Shown in pieces: positions 35,770 to 45,850 of a stretch of 64,000 nucleotides of DNA. The notes beneath the pieces were generated by a model. That model worked only from the letters and a program-made list of their open reading frames with translations. It was not told the origin of the DNA and made no database searches. Location: NCBI RefSeq assembly GCF_002885975.1, contig NZ_POSP01000003.1, positions 930,001-994,000 on the forward strand, given 5' to 3'. A program made the translations under genes and the position numbers. The DNA is from Paucibacter aquatile (GTDB lineage Bacteria > Pseudomonadota > Gammaproteobacteria > Burkholderiales > Burkholderiaceae_C). Numbering within the stretch: the stretch's first letter is position 1; every line of letters starts with the position of its first letter.

Positions 35770-36512
35770 TGGTTGTTCACACTCAGGGCACGGGTCAATC
35801 GAGCGTCATCCACCGTGGGCGGTGGGTTCTTCTCTTCGTCCTTGCGCTCTTGCCGGGTCTTGAATTCCAGCTTGAACTCGATACGCCGGCTCGCTTCGTC
35901 GTCTGCACGCAGCGAATTGAAAGAAGCGCCACCGACGAAGAACTTGGTGGCGATGAGCTTGCGGTCCTGCTCCGAAAGCGAATCCGTCATCGTCGGCGAT
36001 TCCCGAAGCAACTCGCACAGCACACGCTGGCTGCGCTCCAGGCTCAAATTGAGATTGAACAAGTACGAGCCCGTCTGGCTGGCATACCCCTCCACCACCG
36101 CGCGTTTGAACCACAGGCGGCCTGCGTCCGTGCTCCGGAGCTTGGCCAACAGCGTGGGGGTGAAGTTGCGGATCACCTCGCGCTGCGGAGGAGACAGGGT
36201 GTTCTGCCCCTCGCGTTCGAACTTGCCCCGTGGCCCGAAGTCGATGGTGTTGCCAACGATGCGGACGCCCTCAAACTCCTTGCGATTCACCACTGCTTGC
36301 ACCTCACCCATCAGCTTCTCGATGGCCTCCGTGCGCTCACGCTCTTCCCGCTCGGCATCTGACACCTTCTTGGTCACCGCCAGCAGGGCCACGCTCATGG
36401 TCACCAGGAAAAGCACCATCAGCGCGGACATCAGATCCGAGAACGATATCCAGAACGGCTTCTCACCCTCGTCGCGCGCGCGCCGGCGCGCAACAGCTTG
36501 CATGCCTAACAT
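35739..36512 (-). CDS. zorB: Zorya motor subunit ZorB (MotB-like, OmpA-like domain)
   Basis: A 257-residue inner-membrane protein: one transmembrane helix (about 25-46) followed by a periplasmic OmpA-like peptidoglycan-binding domain (VEGYASQTGSY..NLSLERSQRV at about 140-165). The motif SFSDLMSALMVLF places an aspartate at residue 26, the ion-channel position of MotB and, as I recall, of E. coli ZorB. Two ZorB around a ZorA pentamer form a proton-driven rotary complex. It starts 18 bases after zorA. Confidence 0.94.
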   Translation of the reverse strand: MLGMQAVARRRARDEGEKPFWISFSDLMSALMVLFLVTMSVALLAVTKKVSDAEREERERTEAIEKLMGEVQAVVNRKEFEGVRIVGNTIDFGPRGKFEREGQNTLSPPQREVIRNFTPTLLAKLRSTDAGRLWFKRAVVEGYASQTGSYLFNLNLSLERSQRVLCELLRESPTMTDSLSEQDRKLIATKFFVGGASFNSLRADDEASRRIEFKLEFKTRQERKDEEKNPPPTVDDARLTRALSVNNQCQIQDRLGR

Positions 36513-36530
36513 GTTTCAGTCTCCGGCAGT

Positions 36531-38519
36531 TCAAGCGGTCTGCGGGATGCTGTCCACCACATCGCCCAGGTCGCGGATGGCGTCCTTGAGGTAGCCGGTG
36601 GCTTGCGCCAGCTCCTGATGGAAGCTGCGGTTGCCCTCACGCAAGGTGGTTTCCATGTGCTTGGCAAACTCCGCATGGGCCTGCCCCAGCACTTCCGAAA
36701 CAGAGCCCAAGTATTCATCTGCTTCCATGGCAGCGTCGCCCAGGGTCTCGCTCGCTTTCTGAAGCTGACCGACCAACTGCGCCGTCATCGCCCCCTCACG
36801 CTTGGCGGTTTCAATGGTCTCGCGCAAGTCGCGCACCATAGTGGCCAGCGTGTCACGCACGGCCTTGTGATCTCCCAGCACTGACTGGGTGGTGGCCAGG
36901 GCCTGAGTCAAAGTGCTGCTGGCTGCATTCAAGCCACTCAGCGACTCGGTCACCGAACCCGAGGCCACCCTCATATCCGTCAGGCGATCGCCCAGCGTGT
37001 TGCTGGCCTGGAACAAGCGCTCTGCGCCAGTGCCCATGCGCTCGATGTTCTGCTGCGTGCTGGTCTTCAAGCTGGCAATCGCATCGCGCATGGCGCCTGC
37101 GGCCGCCTCCACGGCGTCTGTCAAATCATCCACCGCATCGGCCTGGGCTTCCAGCAACTCTCCTGTGTGCTTGGCCATCGAAGCCTGCTGCTGGGCCTGT
37201 TCGGTCTGCGCGCTGTGCGCTTGCTGCTGCAAGCCCTTGAGCAAAGCATTGGTGCTGTCGCCCAGCTCCCGCATCATGCCCAGCGTCAGCTCGGCGGACT
37301 CCGACTGCCCCTTGGCCACACTGCTCTTCAGCTCATCGATGAAGGCACGCATATGCTCATTGGCCTCAGATTGCCGCGCCTGCATCTGTTGCAGGGCTTC
37401 GTCCATGCGCTGGGCCATGCCTTCCACCGCCCCCGTGCCGGCCTGCTGGATCTGATTTGCCAGCGCTTCAAAGCGCATCGACGCCTGCTGGATGGTGGCC
37501 GCGGTCTGGCCCAGCATCTCATTCACGCTGGTCATCTGGCTGCCGAACATGCCCTCCATCTGCGCCATGAAGCCCGAGAGCACATCGGTCAGCAGCTTGT
37601 TGACCGCCTCGCCCTGGTTGCCGCTGACGTTCTGCACTGCGTCCGAGATGCGCGCCAGCGGCTCTTTCAGCCCCTCGCTGATGCTGCTGGTGATCGCCGA
37701 GCCCAGCTGCAAGCTATTGGCGTTCATGGTGGCGATTTGCTGCTGGCTGATCTCGGTCAGCACCTGCTTCAGATCCGTGACCAGGGACTCCTTCATCTGC
37801 ATGGCCTGGGTGGCCGAGGTCTCGCTGGCCTCCACCAGGCGCTGCAAATACTCCTCGCCCGCGCCGGCATCGAACAGGCTGTCGATCAAGCCGCACAGCT
37901 GCTCCACCTGGGTGTAGCGGCCGTTGATCATCAGCTTCTCGAAGGTGGTGACCAGCATGGCCAGCGCAATCGCCGCACCCGACACGACGAAGGCCCCGCC
38001 CACGCTGTCCAGCAAGCTCTTCAAGCCCGCGCGCACCTGGCCCGCATCGTCCGAGACCTCAAACCCATTCAAGCCCAGGATCAAGCCCGTGAACGTGCCG
38101 ATGATGCCCAGCCCGGTCAAGATGCCGGGCAAGTGCTTGTAGAACTCGGTTCGAAGCGGCGCATCCACCAAGCTCTGCTCGGTGAAATAGACGTTGGCCA
38201 AGGAGGTCTGGCGCCAACGCACCACCTCCAACATGCCCAGGCTGTTGGCCTGCTTCTGCGCGTGCAAGGTGTCGCGAAACTCGCTCCAGCAATGCAGCAG
38301 CGCGGGAGCCTGCATGACCTCGCGCTCCACACGGTCCAGGTCCAGCACCGGCCCGGCAGCCTTGAGCTCCGCCAGCTGCTTCATGGCCTGGTTCAGTTCC
38401 TTCTTCACGCGCCAGGCGGGCAAGCAGAACTGAATGATGAACATCACTGCGGCAAACGCCAGCAGGCCCCCCACGCTCCAGTGCACGATGGTGCCCAGGA
38501 CTTCTTTGTATTCGTACAT
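36531..38519 (-). CDS. zorA: Zorya motor subunit ZorA (MotA/TolQ/ExbB proton channel, long cytoplasmic tail)
   Basis: A 662-residue protein: transmembrane helices at about 12-34, 131-151 and 174-193 form the MotA/TolQ-type channel (ILTGLGIIGTFTGLILGLNG). After residue 200 a very long helical tail of more than 450 residues follows; this tail is diagnostic for ZorA, where it transmits the infection signal into the cytoplasm. It begins 49 bases after hsdS in the same direction, so the Zorya genes probably share transcripts with the restriction system. Confidence 0.94.
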   Translation of the reverse strand: MYEYKEVLGTIVHWSVGGLLAFAAVMFIIQFCLPAWRVKKELNQAMKQLAELKAAGPVLDLDRVEREVMQAPALLHCWSEFRDTLHAQKQANSLGMLEVVRWRQTSLANVYFTEQSLVDAPLRTEFYKHLPGILTGLGIIGTFTGLILGLNGFEVSDDAGQVRAGLKSLLDSVGGAFVVSGAAIALAMLVTTFEKLMINGRYTQVEQLCGLIDSLFDAGAGEEYLQRLVEASETSATQAMQMKESLVTDLKQVLTEISQQQIATMNANSLQLGSAITSSISEGLKEPLARISDAVQNVSGNQGEAVNKLLTDVLSGFMAQMEGMFGSQMTSVNEMLGQTAATIQQASMRFEALANQIQQAGTGAVEGMAQRMDEALQQMQARQSEANEHMRAFIDELKSSVAKGQSESAELTLGMMRELGDSTNALLKGLQQQAHSAQTEQAQQQASMAKHTGELLEAQADAVDDLTDAVEAAAGAMRDAIASLKTSTQQNIERMGTGAERLFQASNTLGDRLTDMRVASGSVTESLSGLNAASSTLTQALATTQSVLGDHKAVRDTLATMVRDLRETIETAKREGAMTAQLVGQLQKASETLGDAAMEADEYLGSVSEVLGQAHAEFAKHMETTLREGNRSFHQELAQATGYLKDAIRDLGDVVDSIPQTA

Positions 38520-38568
38520 GCTGTTGGTCTCGAACGGATCGATGAAATCGGTGAAGCGAAAAAGAAGC

Positions 38569-39963
38569 TCAGGTCTTTACAGCAGACCTCCCTCGCTTCG
38601 CAGGTTTGGCGGCTTGTGAGTCGCGTGCAGCGGCCAGGCGCTTGAGCAGCTCCGCAGCGGGCTCGTCGTTGGGGTCCTGGGGCACCAACTCACCCCGGAA
38701 CGCCTTGGCCAGGAGGGCGGGGGTCAGGCGCTGCGCGGCGGTCTGGGCGGTTTGCAGTCGGGCTTCCAGGCGGTCGGCGAAGGCGACGAGGAGTTCGACT
38801 CGGCGAACGATTTCGGCTTGCTCATCGAGGCTAGGGAACGGAATTCCCAGCACTTTCATATCAACCAAGTGCAGGTTCTTGATCGTGGACCCTACGATCC
38901 GACTTGAAACGTCAATGCGTCCTATCCAGTCTTGGAGGGCAAGGTCTATGAACCGCATGTTCACTTCACGCGATGCTGGTTTCAACAATGCGACGCTAAC
39001 GAATAGCGAAAACGGGGAGTTAGTTTTGACAATCGCAGTGCGGCCAATCGTCCCGCTCTTCGTGATGAGCAAGTCGCCTTGTTCAACAGGGCATCGTTTG
39101 CTCAGTTCGCAATGCTCTTCTTCTGTGATGAACTTCGTATTTGAAAAATCAATGACTCCGTCGCGGATGTCCTTGACCGACACAAATGGAACGCCCTCAC
39201 TAACGTAAGTGGGCGTGTGGTGAGTTCCATCAACTATCTTTGCTGTCAGCGCATCCAAGGAGGTCCAGAGCCAGCTTTGAGGGACATCGAACTCCTCGGT
39301 TCTCGTACGCTCTGCTGCATTCTTCGCCTTCTTCATTCGACAAAGACGCTCCTGTGTGATGGTGCCCAGTTGAACCTCAGCCAGCAGTTTCGTTGGCTTG
39401 TTAATGTCACGCCACTCCTCCGTCAGCCGCCCCGACGTCGCCGCCGCCAAAACCGATTGCCGGAAGCGCTTGAGCAAGGGGGCGACGCGGGCGAGGCGGT
39501 CGGTCACCGCGTCCACGCGGGCCAGCACGGTGTCGAGTTTGTCGGCGATGCGGACTTGTTCGGCTAGGGGCGGCAGATTTACTCTGATTGAGTAAGCATC
39601 GGTCCGATTCAATCCAGGTATGGCGGTAGACCTATTCAGGCTTTCCAGACCAAGTGAGCGGAGTTGGTATCGCCAAAATCCGAACTGACGACCCGGGACT
39701 TCGTCGACGTAGTAGGTGGTATCGATCGGGCTGCAAGCTCCGGGGCAATAGTGGACTTGGCCTACGCTTCCTTTGCGTCCGACTACGATGGTCGGCCCGT
39801 TTGTCAAGGGCACTTCGTGCTTACCAACCTCACCGTTTGAACCGAAAACCGGGAACCCTGCGCCCGACCGGACCTTATCCGGAAGCGCCTTACCGTACTT
39901 AAACTCTACCAAGTCGCCGAGGTTCTTCACTGCCCACCCAGCCGGAAGTCCAAGGTGACTCAT
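38569..39963 (-). CDS. hsdS: Type I restriction-modification specificity subunit HsdS
   Basis: A 464-residue protein with two target-recognition domains, each followed by a conserved helical spacer (NLPPLAEQVRIADKLD near residue 130; FPSLDEQAEIVRRVELLVAFADRLEARL near 385). The recognition domains define the split target sequence. The C-terminal extension is basic (AAKPAKRGRSAVKT). The start overlaps the hsdM stop by four bases (ATGA). Base composition in the middle of the gene is less GC-rich than in its neighbours, as expected for exchangeable recognition domains. Confidence 0.96.
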   Translation of the reverse strand: MSHLGLPAGWAVKNLGDLVEFKYGKALPDKVRSGAGFPVFGSNGEVGKHEVPLTNGPTIVVGRKGSVGQVHYCPGACSPIDTTYYVDEVPGRQFGFWRYQLRSLGLESLNRSTAIPGLNRTDAYSIRVNLPPLAEQVRIADKLDTVLARVDAVTDRLARVAPLLKRFRQSVLAAATSGRLTEEWRDINKPTKLLAEVQLGTITQERLCRMKKAKNAAERTRTEEFDVPQSWLWTSLDALTAKIVDGTHHTPTYVSEGVPFVSVKDIRDGVIDFSNTKFITEEEHCELSKRCPVEQGDLLITKSGTIGRTAIVKTNSPFSLFVSVALLKPASREVNMRFIDLALQDWIGRIDVSSRIVGSTIKNLHLVDMKVLGIPFPSLDEQAEIVRRVELLVAFADRLEARLQTAQTAAQRLTPALLAKAFRGELVPQDPNDEPAAELLKRLAAARDSQAAKPAKRGRSAVKT

Positions 39964-41420
39964 ATCGATTCCGCCTCGCCCAACTCCGCCAAGATCGCCT
40001 CCAGCTCCTCAACGGCAGCAGTCAATTCATCAACCGCTTCCCGCGCTAGCACTGCGGGCTCCGGCAAGTCAGCCGCATCCTCAGCGTTCTCATCCTTGAG
40101 CCAGGCGATGTCCAGGCTGTCGCCCTTCTCTTTGGCAATCCACTCCCGGCTGAAGCGACGGAAGCGCCCGGCTTCGCCCTGGTCATGCCGCTCAGATTTT
40201 CCGTTCGCATCCTCGCCAAAGGTAGCTTCAAACTCGGCGAAATGGGTGCGCGTGAGTGGCGTTCGCTTGCCAAACTTGGGTGCGTTGGCGCGCATGTCGT
40301 AGACCCAGACCTCCTGCGTGCTGCCGGTAGCAGCCTGGCTGACCTTTTGGAAGAACAGCACATTGGTCTTCACGCCCTGGGCGTAGAAGATGCCGGTGGG
40401 CAGGCGCAGGATGGTGTGCAGGCGGCACTTGTTCATCAGGTCGCGGCGGATGTCGGCGCCCACGCCGCTCTCGAAGAGCACGTTGTCGGGCAGCACCACG
40501 GCCGCCCGGCCACCGTCCTTCATGTGGCGCACGATGTGCTGCAGGAATGCGAGCTGCTTGTTGCTGGTGGCGTAGGTGAGGTCGTCCCGGGTGGGGCCTC
40601 CGCCGCCCTTGGCGGTGCCAAAAGGCGGGTTGCTGAGCATGATGTCGCTCTTGGGCAAGCTGCTGCCCGAGGACCCCAGGGTGTTGCCGATGTGGACCAC
40701 GCCTTCGTCGTCACCCTCCATGCCGTGCAATAGGCAGTTCATCAGCGCCAGGCGACGGGTGCTGGAGACCAGTTCCATGCCCAGGTACGCCCTGTTGCGC
40801 TGGAACTGGCGCTGCTTTTCGCTCAGGTTGTAGAGGTCGTCGGTCTGGCTGCGGATGTAGCTGTCGGCGGCGATGAGGAAGCCCGCAGTGCCCGCGGCGG
40901 GGTCCTGGATGGTCTCGCCGGCCTGGGGCTTGATCAGGTGGATGATGCTGTCGATCAGGGGGCGCGGGGTGAAGTACTGGCCGGCACCGCTCTTGGTCTC
41001 GTTGGCGTTTTTCTCCAGCAAGCCTTCGTAGAGGTCGCCCAGACCGTCCTGCTTGGCGCTGAACCAGTCGATGCTGTCCAGGCTCTTGATCAGCTGCTCC
41101 AGGTGGCGGGGCTCCTTGAGGCTGGTCTGCGCGTCGGCGTAGATGGCGGCGATCAGCGGGTCGGGACTTTGCGAAAGCTGCAGCAGGCTGGTTTTGTAGT
41201 GCGTCAGCAGGTTCAGGCCCGAGCGGCGGGTGAACTCAGGCCAGCGGGCGTAGTCGGGCAGCTTGTGCGCCTGCAGGATGCCGCTCTCGGTGTTCTCGAA
41301 CTCCATCTTGATGAAGAGCAACAGCACCAGCTCGGTGACGTAGTCGCTGTAGTTGATGCCGTCGTCGCGAAGGACGTCGCAAAGGTTCCAGAGTTTCTGG
41401 ACGATGTCGGAGGTGGTCAT
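39960..41420 (-). CDS. hsdM: Type I restriction-modification DNA methyltransferase HsdM
   Basis: About 486 residues; N6-adenine methyltransferase. The SAM-binding motif (IQDPAAGTAGFLIAAD) and catalytic NPPF (MLSNPPFGTAKGG, near residue 265) are present, with the N-terminal helical domain typical of HsdM (DIVQKLWNLCDVLRDDGINYSDYV). The start at 41420 gives the family N-terminus; an in-frame Met at 41468 is possible. With HsdS it methylates host DNA, and with HsdR it forms the restriction complex. Confidence 0.96.
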   Translation of the reverse strand: MTTSDIVQKLWNLCDVLRDDGINYSDYVTELVLLLFIKMEFENTESGILQAHKLPDYARWPEFTRRSGLNLLTHYKTSLLQLSQSPDPLIAAIYADAQTSLKEPRHLEQLIKSLDSIDWFSAKQDGLGDLYEGLLEKNANETKSGAGQYFTPRPLIDSIIHLIKPQAGETIQDPAAGTAGFLIAADSYIRSQTDDLYNLSEKQRQFQRNRAYLGMELVSSTRRLALMNCLLHGMEGDDEGVVHIGNTLGSSGSSLPKSDIMLSNPPFGTAKGGGGPTRDDLTYATSNKQLAFLQHIVRHMKDGGRAAVVLPDNVLFESGVGADIRRDLMNKCRLHTILRLPTGIFYAQGVKTNVLFFQKVSQAATGSTQEVWVYDMRANAPKFGKRTPLTRTHFAEFEATFGEDANGKSERHDQGEAGRFRRFSREWIAKEKGDSLDIAWLKDENAEDAADLPEPAVLAREAVDELTAAVEELEAILAELGEAESI

Positions 41421-41548
41421 GGGGTCGGTCAAAGGGGAAGCGGCCTGCCCGGCGGCGCAACTGAGCACAGGGCGCGCCCGGCGTGGCAGGCAGGAGGGAT
41501 CAGGCGGTCAAAGGTTCGGGGTCAGGGTTCAGGTCAGTAGCTTCCGGG

Positions 41549-44500
41549 TCAAGCGGCGTCTTTCCAGAGCGAGGCAGCAAGATCAGTAAGCACTTGATCA
41601 AGTTCACCGCCCAAAAGCTTGTCAAGCTGCTTGACGCCCCCGTCCTGGGCGAAAGCGTCGTTGACGAAGCTGGTGTCCATCACCACCTCATGTGTGAGCT
41701 GCTTGGCGAGACGATCCAGCCATTTTCGCTGCACCGGCGTCCAGGGGCGTTTGGCGTAGATGCGCTGCATGGCTGTGGCCACCCGATCGGTGAAGGGCAC
41801 GAGTGCCTCGCCCAGGGCGGCCTGACGGATGAAGCCGAGGATGCTGGCGGCGATGTCCTGGTTGCTCTTGTTGCGCCAGGCGGCCTTGAGGTTGGCTTCG
41901 GAGTAGCCGTGCTCATCAAGCAGCAGGCGCACCTGCTTGAGCTGCTCGCGCGTTAGGTCCTTCGGTCGCTGCACTACGGCCGCCAGGGCAGCGGACTGGT
42001 TGACTTGGCGCAACACGAAGTCAGCGAAGCTGTCGAGGTAATCCTCGGGCTTGCTGTGGCGGCCCCAGCTCTGCTCTCGGGAGATCAGCTCGTCGGTGTG
42101 GTTGGACAGGATGGGCATGTAAGCGGTTCCCAGCAACTCTTGCACCTCGGCGAGCTGGGTCAGCAGGCGGGTGCTGTTGCGGAGGAACTCAGCGGCAGCT
42201 CGCGGGCCCTGCTTCTCGCCCAACTCATGAAGATGGCGATGCAGCTGATCGGGTGGCACGCCCCAATGCTGCTCCAGCGCGGCCAGGTGCGCCTGCAGCT
42301 TGGGGCGCTTCTCGCCGGCGTGAGCGGCCTTGCGCAGCACGCGCATCAGCTTCTGGTTGAGCTGGTCGAGCACGTCGTGGGCGTGCGATCGGCCCTCTCC
42401 ACTGCCCGGGGCTTCGTAGCTGGCTGGATTGTTCAGTTCATCGATCAGCTGCTCGATGCTGACCTTGGGGTCCTTGACCAAGGGCTGCATGGTGTTGACC
42501 TGCTGCAGCGAGGCGTACAGGTCCACCGGGTCGTGGATGGTGAAGACGGTTTTACCGATCTCGTCGCAACGGCGCGTGGCGCGGCCGATCATCTGCTCAT
42601 ACAAGATGCGGGAGCGCACGCGACGCAGAAAGACCAGGTGGCAGATCTTGGGCACGTCGATGCCCGTGGTCAGCAAGTCCACCGTTATGGCGATGCTGGG
42701 AAAGCGTTCGTTCTTGTAGAGGCGGATCAGCTGGTCCACCTTATCCGATGCACCCGTGATCTTGCGGACTGCGGCTTCGTTGTACTGCTCGCCATGCACC
42801 GCCTTGAAGGCGTCATCGAGCAGACGCTTGACCATGTCGGCATGGGCATCGGTGGCACAGAAGATCATGGCCTTTTCTTCGCCATTGGGATCAAGCTCCT
42901 GGGCCAGTGCGTCGCAGATGACGCGGTTGAAATCCTCGTTGATCACCCGCTTGTTGAAGCTGCCCAGATCGAAGTGGAGCTCGTCTTCAAGCTCGGCGGC
43001 TTCGATCTCGCCGGTGCCCATATTGATGGCCTCGACCGACTCGCCCTTGGTAAAGTGGATGCCGTTCTGGCTCAGCACAGTCTGGTAGCGGACGGGGGGC
43101 TCATGGTCGATCAACCAGTCGTCCGCCACGGCTTCGCGGTAGGAGTAGGTGTAGACAGGCTTGCCGAAAATGTCGGTCGTGTGGCGGGCGGGGGTGGCGG
43201 TGAGGCCGATCTTTACCGCGTCAAAGTAGTCGAGCACACGGCGGTAGCTGGAGAGGTATTGCGCCTGATCACGCACCGCCAATTCGCCCTCGGTCATCTC
43301 CTGGTCGAGGGTGTAGCCGCGGTGGGCTTCGTCAACGATGATGCAGTCATACGCATCCACGCTGGGCGGCTGATCGCTGCTGAACACACGCTTGACCATG
43401 GCCTGCACTGTCGCGACATGCACGCGTGTTGCGGCCTCTGGCGCCATATCGCCCAGGTCAGCGATGGTGTAGTTGCTTGAGAGCGTTTGATTCTGTTCCA
43501 GGGGTGCCTCGTTGAAGGCATCCATGGCCTGGTCGCCCAGAGCGGTGCGGTCCACCAGGAACAGGATGCGCTTGAAGCGCTCAGCCTTCAGGAAGCGGTA
43601 CATCAGGCCGATGATGGTGCGGGTCTTGCCGGTGCCAGTCGCCATGGCGAGCAGGCAGTTTCTTTGACCCTTCGCGAGCGCCGACTCGACCTCTTGAATG
43701 GCTCGCTCCTGGTAGGCACGCAGGCGCAGGTAGGCGAAGCTTTCTTTCTCCAGCAGGGCCTGGGCGGCCGCCCGGTCGCGCTTCAGGCAATCCAGCAAGC
43801 CATCGGGCGAGTGGAAGTTCTCCAGCGCCCGCTTCAAATGGGAAGGATGGCGAAGGTCGCGGTGCCAGGTACCGCTGTGCTCCGGGCTCTGCTTGACCAA
43901 GGGGCGGCCATTGCAGGAGTAGGCGAATGGCACGAAGAATTGACCGCCCTGGCCATCCGGCCAGGGTCCTTGGAGGCCAGCCAGCTGCCAGGCGGGCTGA
44001 TGCTCGGGCTCCAGGCTCAAGCCGCGCGCATAGCGCTCAGCTTGCTCAATCTTGCCCGCGACGTTGGTGTTCAACCGTTTGGCTTCGACGGCGGCGACCG
44101 GCGTCATCCCAGCAAAGAGCATGTAATCCGCGCTCTGCTTGCCCTGGGTGGGCCACTCCGCGATGGCACGATTCCGGCCCCGCTCCGGGCGGGCGCCCTT
44201 GGCGTGGGTCAGGTTGACGGTGTCCGCCTCCCAGCCCGCTTCAATGAGCTGGCGATCGATGATGAGGCGGGTGGCAGCCTCATCCATTTGCACCTTCTTG
44301 GCGGCTTGGCTGGCGCGCTCGGCGAAATCGCTCACTTCATCCGCGCTCGCTGCTCGGTCTGCCGAGCGGACCCGGGCGTCGAACTCGACCTTGAGCGCGG
44401 CATATCGCTCGCTGGCCTCGACCGCCAGCGCTTCGTAGATCTGGCGATCCTCCTGGGCGCGCAGCGCCATGGCGCGCTCCTGGGCGGCCTGAGCTTCGAG

Positions 44501-45028
44501 GAGTTGGGCGAGTTCTGCCTGGCTGGATTGCGAGTGCTCTGCGGTCTGCAGCGCGGTGCGGAGGGCATCAATCTGAGCCTGCAAGCGCACCAGCTGGCTG
44601 CTGGGATCATCTGGCAGGACAAAAGGGCCGGGCTTGAAGGCGGCGTTCTTGCCGAAGCTGCGGTGGAACCAAACCGCAAGCTCGCGAGCGACCTTCAGTG
44701 TTTCAATACCCTCGCGGTAACCGATGTCGTGCTGGAGCTCGTGCGCCGCAGTGTTGCCGCGCTGGCGGAGCAGATGGAACATCTGTTTGACCTGTGGGTC
44801 CAGGCCCAAACGATGATCCACCGCGCGCAAGAGTTCCGCCTGGGTAGGCTGCTGCAGCTGCAGCCCGAGCCGGGCGGCGATTTCCTGTGCCAGCGCCTCG
44901 CCCATCAGTCGCAGCTTGAGCACGCAGCTCGCGGGGTCGAAGGGATACAACTTTTCCGCGGTCAAGCCGAGATCGGCAAGCAGCGGCGCATGCTCTGCAA
45001 GAAAGCTGAAGTTCGAGGGGCTTCCCAT
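41549..45028 (-). CDS. hsdR: Type I restriction endonuclease subunit HsdR
   Basis: An 1159-residue translocating endonuclease. A DUF4145-like N-terminal region and coiled coil (about 150-240) precede the nuclease domain (DYMLFAGMTPVAAVEAKR, the D..E-x-K site near residue 313). SF2 motor motifs follow: Walker A MATGTGKT near 463 and DEAH (IIVDEAHRGY) near 566, then an EcoEI-type C-terminal domain, suggesting the type I-B (EcoAI/EcoEI) group. First gene of the leftward block; 128 bases separate it from hsdM. Confidence 0.96.
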   Translation of the reverse strand: MGSPSNFSFLAEHAPLLADLGLTAEKLYPFDPASCVLKLRLMGEALAQEIAARLGLQLQQPTQAELLRAVDHRLGLDPQVKQMFHLLRQRGNTAAHELQHDIGYREGIETLKVARELAVWFHRSFGKNAAFKPGPFVLPDDPSSQLVRLQAQIDALRTALQTAEHSQSSQAELAQLLEAQAAQERAMALRAQEDRQIYEALAVEASERYAALKVEFDARVRSADRAASADEVSDFAERASQAAKKVQMDEAATRLIIDRQLIEAGWEADTVNLTHAKGARPERGRNRAIAEWPTQGKQSADYMLFAGMTPVAAVEAKRLNTNVAGKIEQAERYARGLSLEPEHQPAWQLAGLQGPWPDGQGGQFFVPFAYSCNGRPLVKQSPEHSGTWHRDLRHPSHLKRALENFHSPDGLLDCLKRDRAAAQALLEKESFAYLRLRAYQERAIQEVESALAKGQRNCLLAMATGTGKTRTIIGLMYRFLKAERFKRILFLVDRTALGDQAMDAFNEAPLEQNQTLSSNYTIADLGDMAPEAATRVHVATVQAMVKRVFSSDQPPSVDAYDCIIVDEAHRGYTLDQEMTEGELAVRDQAQYLSSYRRVLDYFDAVKIGLTATPARHTTDIFGKPVYTYSYREAVADDWLIDHEPPVRYQTVLSQNGIHFTKGESVEAINMGTGEIEAAELEDELHFDLGSFNKRVINEDFNRVICDALAQELDPNGEEKAMIFCATDAHADMVKRLLDDAFKAVHGEQYNEAAVRKITGASDKVDQLIRLYKNERFPSIAITVDLLTTGIDVPKICHLVFLRRVRSRILYEQMIGRATRRCDEIGKTVFTIHDPVDLYASLQQVNTMQPLVKDPKVSIEQLIDELNNPASYEAPGSGEGRSHAHDVLDQLNQKLMRVLRKAAHAGEKRPKLQAHLAALEQHWGVPPDQLHRHLHELGEKQGPRAAAEFLRNSTRLLTQLAEVQELLGTAYMPILSNHTDELISREQSWGRHSKPEDYLDSFADFVLRQVNQSAALAAVVQRPKDLTREQLKQVRLLLDEHGYSEANLKAAWRNKSNQDIAASILGFIRQAALGEALVPFTDRVATAMQRIYAKRPWTPVQRKWLDRLAKQLTHEVVMDTSFVNDAFAQDGGVKQLDKLLGGELDQVLTDLAASLWKDAA

Positions 45029-45850
45029 GTCCTACCCTGGGTTTGATTCTTTTAACGGTGGCGCGCGGTTGCACCCCGTTACTTTTGTGGGCTGAGCATA
45101 CCAAGGCGAAAGCACCCGCCCGGGCGTGGATCACCCTCATCACGCAGGTTTTTGATCAACTGCATGCAAGCTGGGAACTCTTACCCCCTCGGCGACTGAC
45201 ACACACCGCACCTCAGCACATGCGGAAAAAAGGAAAAAACGCCCGGGCACAAACGCCCGCCACAGGCCGCCCAGTAAGAACTGGCAGTTCGGCGACAGCC
45301 TTTTCTGTCATGAACCAAATGCCCCTCCGCGCCTCATAGCGCCAACTTGCATGTTTCAGCTCACCAGCCACTCATACCCTGCCCTTTATTCCCCCGCTCC
45401 ACCCACCATTCAAATGCATAGAGCCGCCCCAGTGACATGGCCTGCCCGGCTGTAAGTTCGCGCACCGTTCCCAGTGGCCATCGCACGCCCCAATGCAAAA
45501 GTAGCCCGGAGCGAATCGTCATGAACTCTCATTCACCGATCAGCCTGCCCTAGTCTGGCCACCGGCAGGCTGTCGTCCCGCGGCACCGGCCCAGCGTCAC
45601 TCAATTAGCGTTTTACCCCCTGGGTTTACCAACAGTTTTAAACACCCGGGGCCATCCAAAGACCTCAGATCCCCGGAAACATGGGGAGTTTCGACAGGGG
45701 GCACCTCTTGATCAAAGCATCAGTTCTTTGATGCCTTTTGAACAGTTTCAAGCACTCGCATCAAGGGCGCGAGGATTCGCACGCCGCATGGCGCCCAGGA
45801 TCCAAGCCATGTTGACTCGGCTACACCTGGCCGTGCTATCCCGAAACGAG
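45029..45850. other. Gene-poor stretch upstream of hsdR
   Basis: No open reading frame with protein-like character is seen in this stretch of about 820 bases. It should contain the promoter of the hsd-zorya block; no convincing -35/-10 pair is obvious. A small hairpin (GCATCA/TGATGC) lies near 45717. Confidence 0.5.

Noticed and set aside
42005..43480. 491-codon + strand frame opposite hsdR
   Set aside because: Antisense shadow of the restriction subunit motor domain.
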